NCBI RefSeq assembly: GCF_963677575.1
Contig: NZ_OY782038.1
Location: forward strand, 2,046,001 to 2,110,000
DNA: 64,000 nt
DNA from: an uncultured Draconibacterium sp.
GTDB lineage: Bacteria; Bacteroidota; Bacteroidia; Bacteroidales; Prolixibacteraceae
Direction of reading: 5' to 3'
The translations under genes and the position numbers were made by a program. Positions 60,369 through 64,000 of the stretch are shown here, in pieces (within the stretch, counting starts at the first letter, position 1; each line of letters starts with the position of its first letter). Under the pieces are notes generated by a model. The model was given only the letters and a program-made list of their open reading frames with translations. It did no database searches and was not told the DNA's origin.

Positions 60369-62717
60369 TTAAAACGGATAACCAATAGCAAATGAAAAAG
60401 TAAAGTCGTCTCCTTTATATCTCCTGTTGCCGATAATCCACCTTTGTCCCTGAGCTGCAGCCGGATCGCGAAGTTTCATACCAATATCAGCACGAATAAT
60501 AAAATACGATAAATCGAAGCGAAAACCTGTGCCTGTACCAACAGCAAACTGCCGGTAAAACTTATTTATCTTAAAAACGGCGCCTTCTCGGTTATCGTTA
60601 CTGTTTATTGCCCAAATATTACCAGCGTCAACAAACAGAGCACCTTCAAGCGAACCTAACAAGCGAAAACGGTATTCGATGTTGGCCTCCAGTTTAATAT
60701 CAGACGATTGATTCGGATAAGCATTCTCATCATCTGGTGTGTAAGTACCCGGCCCCAATGAACGAACTTGCCATGCCCTGATTCCATTTGCTCCACCGGC
60801 AAAATATTGTTTTTCAAAAGGCAAGAAAGGTGAATTTCCATAAGGTAATCCAACTCCACCAAACAAGCGCCCAACCACATAGTTATATCGGTCAATCTGG
60901 AATGCTTTCCTCAATTCGAGGTCGGCCTTAAGATATTGGGCAAAACGAATATTAAATACTTTATAATATTCAGAGATTTCCTGAGTAACGGAATCTTGTT
61001 CAACGGTAAGATCCCGGCCGGCAAGTTCTGAAATTGCCCAAAGTACGTTTCCTGACGACTCCACATTCAGTCGTGCATAAGTATAATTTTTATTTGACGA
61101 AAGCCGCTGGTTATTGAAGATCAACGAGTAGTTCATGGCAAATATGAGGTGGTCGGTAAAACTACTTTTAATATAAAGGTCCTTAATATCGTTGATAAAC
61201 TTTGGATCGAATTCATACAAACGCACCACATTCATATCCAAAAAATTCCAAAGGTGTTGATAGTTTTGAGAGGTCTTCCAGTCGTAACCAATCTTAAAGT
61301 TGGTTATAGTTCGTGTGTATTCGGGCCGGCGCTGGTAGTTATACCCTGCGTTAAAAACGGTTTTCGGCAAATACTTCCCAAAACTTTTTATGTATTTACC
61401 CGGCCCCAAAAGTTTTGGAACCATTAACCTTGTTTCAACACCAAATTCGCGCGTGTTAAAGGCTTCCGATGTGCCGTCTCCTACCGACCGGTGCAGGCGT
61501 TCAGTTGCCCCTTTTAACCTCACTTGAAATACCTCGGCTCCTTTAAACAGGTTTCGGTGCTGGTAATAAATATTTCCGGCCACACCTAAATTACCCGATG
61601 TATTAGTCCCCTCAATATCAAACGAAGTTGATTGTTTATTTAAAGGAGCCAGCCGAATATTACAATCGAGCAAATTGGTGTCTTGCTCCGGATAAGTTTC
61701 TTCGAACTGAATATCTACAAACCGAAACTGGCGCAATCGGTTCAATGCATTAAAAGTATTTTCAACCTCCGCAATGTTATACAGGTCGCCACTTTGCATT
61801 TGGTTTGTTCGGATAAAAAGCCCCGGCGGATACGAAATCTGCTCGTTTGCATAAAGTATGGAGTTGTCCCAAAACAGTGTGTCAGAGAAATTATACTCTT
61901 GTTTACGGTTCGATGTAACCGGTGTATTTCCAGGCATCACTGAATAGTAAAAATTATTCAGGTAATAAGGTTTTAACAACCTTGTGCTATCAACCTGGCT
62001 CGAACGGGCTTCGCCAATAAAAAGATCGAGAATTACCTGTTTATCGTACAATGTAGAATCAGCAAGATAACGCACCTGATTATTCGAGAAATAATAGTAC
62101 CCGTTGTTTTGGTATAAACTAACGATTCTTTTCTGCTGCTTTTCCAGCTCATTAATATCGAAGGCAGTACCAGACCGCATTTGGTATTTAGCCGAATCAT
62201 TAAAAAATATCTTTTGTAACTCCGGGGTTTCGAAGTGGTAATTTACACGTCGTATTTTATACTGATCGCCTGATTCAACCGAGAATTTAAGTTTTGCTTT
62301 TCGCTTCTTTTCATTGAACTGAACATCCTGGTTAATTTTAGCCCGGTAATAGCCTCGTTGCCCCATGTAAGCTTCCAGTTGTTCGGCCGAATGCTCTGCC
62401 ATAACTTTATCGTACAGCTGCGGCGCCTCACCAATTCGTTTTAGCCAATCGTCGGTCTTTTTCTTCGACGACATATTGTACAGCAGCAAATAAAATTTTA
62501 TGAAACCCAGAATCTTATAATTTTCCTTTTGCTTTAAAACAGATTTGGCTTCTTCTCTGCTCACTTCCTGTTTATCGATTTCAAGTTCCACCTTTTGTAA
62601 CAAATACTCTTGCTCCGGAACAAAACGAGTTTGCGAACACGATGCAAGCAGCATTGCAGATAAAACAAATATCCACTTGTAGCTTCCAATTTTTTGCCTG
62701 TAATACTTCTCTGCCAA
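60369..62717 (-). CDS. TamA/BamA-type outer-membrane lipoprotein
   Basis: A 782-residue Omp85-related protein with a lipoprotein signal (to LLASC, Cys27) rather than an ordinary signal peptide. POTRA-like repeats fill about 35-400 and a C-terminal surface-antigen (D15) barrel follows, with GGANGIRAWQVRSLGPG matching the conserved loop motif near residue 660. It probably inserts or exports outer-membrane proteins. It resembles the TamA-like family of Bacteroidota. The -7 box TATTTTTG at 62738 lies 21 bases before its start. Confidence 0.88.
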   Translation of the reverse strand: MAEKYYRQKIGSYKWIFVLSAMLLASCSQTRFVPEQEYLLQKVELEIDKQEVSREEAKSVLKQKENYKILGFIKFYLLLYNMSSKKKTDDWLKRIGEAPQLYDKVMAEHSAEQLEAYMGQRGYYRAKINQDVQFNEKKRKAKLKFSVESGDQYKIRRVNYHFETPELQKIFFNDSAKYQMRSGTAFDINELEKQQKRIVSLYQNNGYYYFSNNQVRYLADSTLYDKQVILDLFIGEARSSQVDSTRLLKPYYLNNFYYSVMPGNTPVTSNRKQEYNFSDTLFWDNSILYANEQISYPPGLFIRTNQMQSGDLYNIAEVENTFNALNRLRQFRFVDIQFEETYPEQDTNLLDCNIRLAPLNKQSTSFDIEGTNTSGNLGVAGNIYYQHRNLFKGAEVFQVRLKGATERLHRSVGDGTSEAFNTREFGVETRLMVPKLLGPGKYIKSFGKYLPKTVFNAGYNYQRRPEYTRTITNFKIGYDWKTSQNYQHLWNFLDMNVVRLYEFDPKFINDIKDLYIKSSFTDHLIFAMNYSLIFNNQRLSSNKNYTYARLNVESSGNVLWAISELAGRDLTVEQDSVTQEISEYYKVFNIRFAQYLKADLELRKAFQIDRYNYVVGRLFGGVGLPYGNSPFLPFEKQYFAGGANGIRAWQVRSLGPGTYTPDDENAYPNQSSDIKLEANIEYRFRLLGSLEGALFVDAGNIWAINSNDNREGAVFKINKFYRQFAVGTGTGFRFDLSYFIIRADIGMKLRDPAAAQGQRWIIGNRRYKGDDFTFSFAIGYPF

Positions 62718-62737
62718 ATCCTACAACTTTTATTGAA

Positions 62738-62745
62738 CAAAAATA
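62738..62745 (-). promoter_or_regulatory. -7 box of the TamA-like gene
   Basis: TATTTTTG on the minus strand, exact match; transcription would begin near 62731, 14 bases before the start codon. No good -33 box was found. Confidence 0.55.
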
Positions 62746-62810
62746 ACCACGTGTTTTTTTAGAAACAGTAACTTTACCACAAATATTATATGAATTCAGT
62801 TCAAAAATAA

Positions 62811-63581
62811 ATGATTGGTAAAAGTACAACAAAACTTATTAATTCGCTGGCTTTAAAAAAATACCGTTCAAAAGAAAACAGCTTTCTTATTGAAGGCTAT
62901 AAAATGGTAAAAGAAGCTTTGGATTCAGATCTGAAGATCAAACTTTTAATCGTTACCGATCAATTCTTAAGCCGCTATCCGGTTTCGCAAAATGATGCCG
63001 AACGGATTATTGAAACCGATGCGAAAGAACTGAAAAAGGTAAGTCTGCTTCAACATCCGCAAAACAGCCTGGCCGTTTGCGAGATTCCTGAAAAACCTAA
63101 TTTCCCAAATTCGCTGCCCGAAGGTTTATCCATATATCTTGATGGAATTCAGGACCCTGGAAACATGGGAACTATAATACGCATTTGCGATTGGTACGGC
63201 ATTCAGCATGTTTTCTGTTCGCCCGACTCCGTTGATCTGTACAACCCGAAAGTAATTCAGGCAAGCATGGGATCTTTCAGCCGCATAAAACTGCATGAAT
63301 GTGATTTTGAGAGACTCGCCGGATTAGCACAAGAATCAGAAACGCCCGTGTTTGGGGCATTTATGAATGGCGATAATATTTACCAAAAGCAGCTGCCAAA
63401 GCAAGCCGTACTTGTAATGGGTAACGAAGGAAACGGTATAAGACCTGACGTTGAAAAACTTATTACCGACAAACTGAGTATTCCTAATTTCTCGGAGCAT
63501 GAGATTAAAGCCGAGTCGTTAAATGTTTCGGTTGCAACAGCAATACTTTGCTCCGAATTTAAACGAGCTTATTCAAAGTGA
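62811..63581 (+). CDS. SpoU/TrmH-family RNA 2'-O-methyltransferase
   Basis: A 256-residue SPOUT methyltransferase. N-terminal substrate-binding domain (SLALKKYRSKENSFLIEGYKMVKEAL), then the three knot motifs: DPGNMGTIIRICDWYG, VMGNEGNGI, and IPNFSEHEIKAESLNVSVATAI. It methylates a ribose in rRNA or tRNA; whether it is RlmB- or TrmH-like is not settled. It runs convergently into the PorT-like gene with a 13-base overlap at the ends. Confidence 0.94.
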   Translation: MIGKSTTKLINSLALKKYRSKENSFLIEGYKMVKEALDSDLKIKLLIVTDQFLSRYPVSQNDAERIIETDAKELKKVSLLQHPQNSLAVCEIPEKPNFPNSLPEGLSIYLDGIQDPGNMGTIIRICDWYGIQHVFCSPDSVDLYNPKVIQASMGSFSRIKLHECDFERLAGLAQESETPVFGAFMNGDNIYQKQLPKQAVLVMGNEGNGIRPDVEKLITDKLSIPNFSEHEIKAESLNVSVATAILCSEFKRAYSK

Positions 63582-64000
63582 AATGAAAGAGTGAAAATCT
63601 TCGATCTCAGATTTTTTATCGATTGTGCGTAATATAAACGTTGCTGTCCGCCGGGAAGATCTCCCAACTGGTCGTTCAATCCAAAACTAAATTTGGCTTC
63701 AACCGAGAAACGGAAGAACGCAAAATAGTGGTCCCAGCCACCACCAACTTCGGCATAAAAACCTCCGTTCTTCAATTTTATTAAGTCTTCCTGTGCAGTT
63801 CGCGAGATATCATGACGATAAGCTCCACCGAAAATAACATAGGGCCGATCGTTATTAATACGTCGCGCTTTGTATTTCAACAATAACGGGAAATCGAGAA
63901 AAGTAGACCGAATGGTGTAATAAGAAAGATCCTCTTCATAAACATTTACATCCCTTACCGGGACATTAAAAGTCAATTGCCTTTCGCCAAACGACAAGCC
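63569..64000 (-). CDS. PorT-like type IX secretion outer-membrane protein (5' end outside window)
   Basis: C-terminal 143 codons of a small outer-membrane beta-barrel, continuing past base 64000 (the frame is open at the edge, so no start is assigned). DVNVYEEDLSYYTIRSTFLDFPLLLKYKARRINNDRPYVIFGGAYRHDISR and the aromatic ending IFTLSFHFE match PorT/SprT-type proteins of type IX secretion. Identification is by resemblance; a generic outer-membrane barrel is the alternative. Confidence 0.75.
   Translation of the reverse strand, partial: GLSFGERQLTFNVPVRDVNVYEEDLSYYTIRSTFLDFPLLLKYKARRINNDRPYVIFGGAYRHDISRTAQEDLIKLKNGGFYAEVGGGWDHYFAFFRFSVEAKFSFGLNDQLGDLPGGQQRLYYAQSIKNLRSKIFTLSFHFE

Overview
The window is chromosomal DNA from a member of the Bacteroidota, most likely a marine or sediment Bacteroidales/Marinilabiliales relative; this is inferred from gene content, not from a marker-gene search. 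Evidence: SprA and a PorT-like protein of the type IX secretion system, a SusC/SusD pair, many lipoproteins with short lipoboxes, start sites without Shine-Dalgarno sequences, and promoters of the Bacteroidota form TTTG-N18-20-TAnnTTTG. There are no phage genes, transposases or CRISPR arrays. Coding is ordinary core genome with small accessory patches.

Layout. 1-5058: 3' part of sprA. 5059-5487: a trp leader with two consecutive Trp-rich leader peptides, each followed by an intrinsic terminator. 5488-12264: complete trpEGDCFBA operon (chorismate to tryptophan), with palindromic elements in three of its spacers. 12465-14286: one small protein, a GNAT acetyltransferase and a gene-poor stretch with repeats. 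14287-20294: susC-susD-lipoprotein-lipoprotein operon. 20537-28489: MarR-GNAT fusion regulator with its own operator, S37 peptidase, EamA transporter, lipoprotein, thioredoxin-like lipoprotein, and a patatin/amidotransferase pair. 28617-34073 (minus): asnB, a three-gene NifX-like/Nif11-like cassette, an acetyl-xylan-esterase-like protein and a Crp/Fnr regulator. 34443-37607: lipoproteins of unknown role. 37912-41575 (minus): etfB-etfA-acyl-CoA dehydrogenase operon.

42452-57157 (minus) is the information-processing block: rpsU-xerC-hpf, then tRNA-Gly-tRNA-Thr-tuf-(decayed tRNA)-secE-nusG-rplK-rplA-rplJ-rplL-rpoB-rpoC-DUF3467. A strong terminator-like hairpin lies between rplL and rpoB, and a tRNA-like remnant lies in the tuf-secE gap. 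57276-64000: a helix-hairpin-helix protein, an SNF-family sodium symporter, a TamA/BamA-type lipoprotein, an rRNA/tRNA methyltransferase and the 3' end of a PorT-like gene. The 59916-60368 gap holds a 21-bp-period array of the hexamer TCCTAC.

The most notable signals are the tandem trp attenuators with a consistent mutually exclusive RNA fold, the truncated tRNA next to secE, the NifX/Nif11-like cassette, the 21-bp periodic array, and the MarR-GNAT gene with an operator placed on its own promoter. All statements rest on reading the sequence; no homology search was run.
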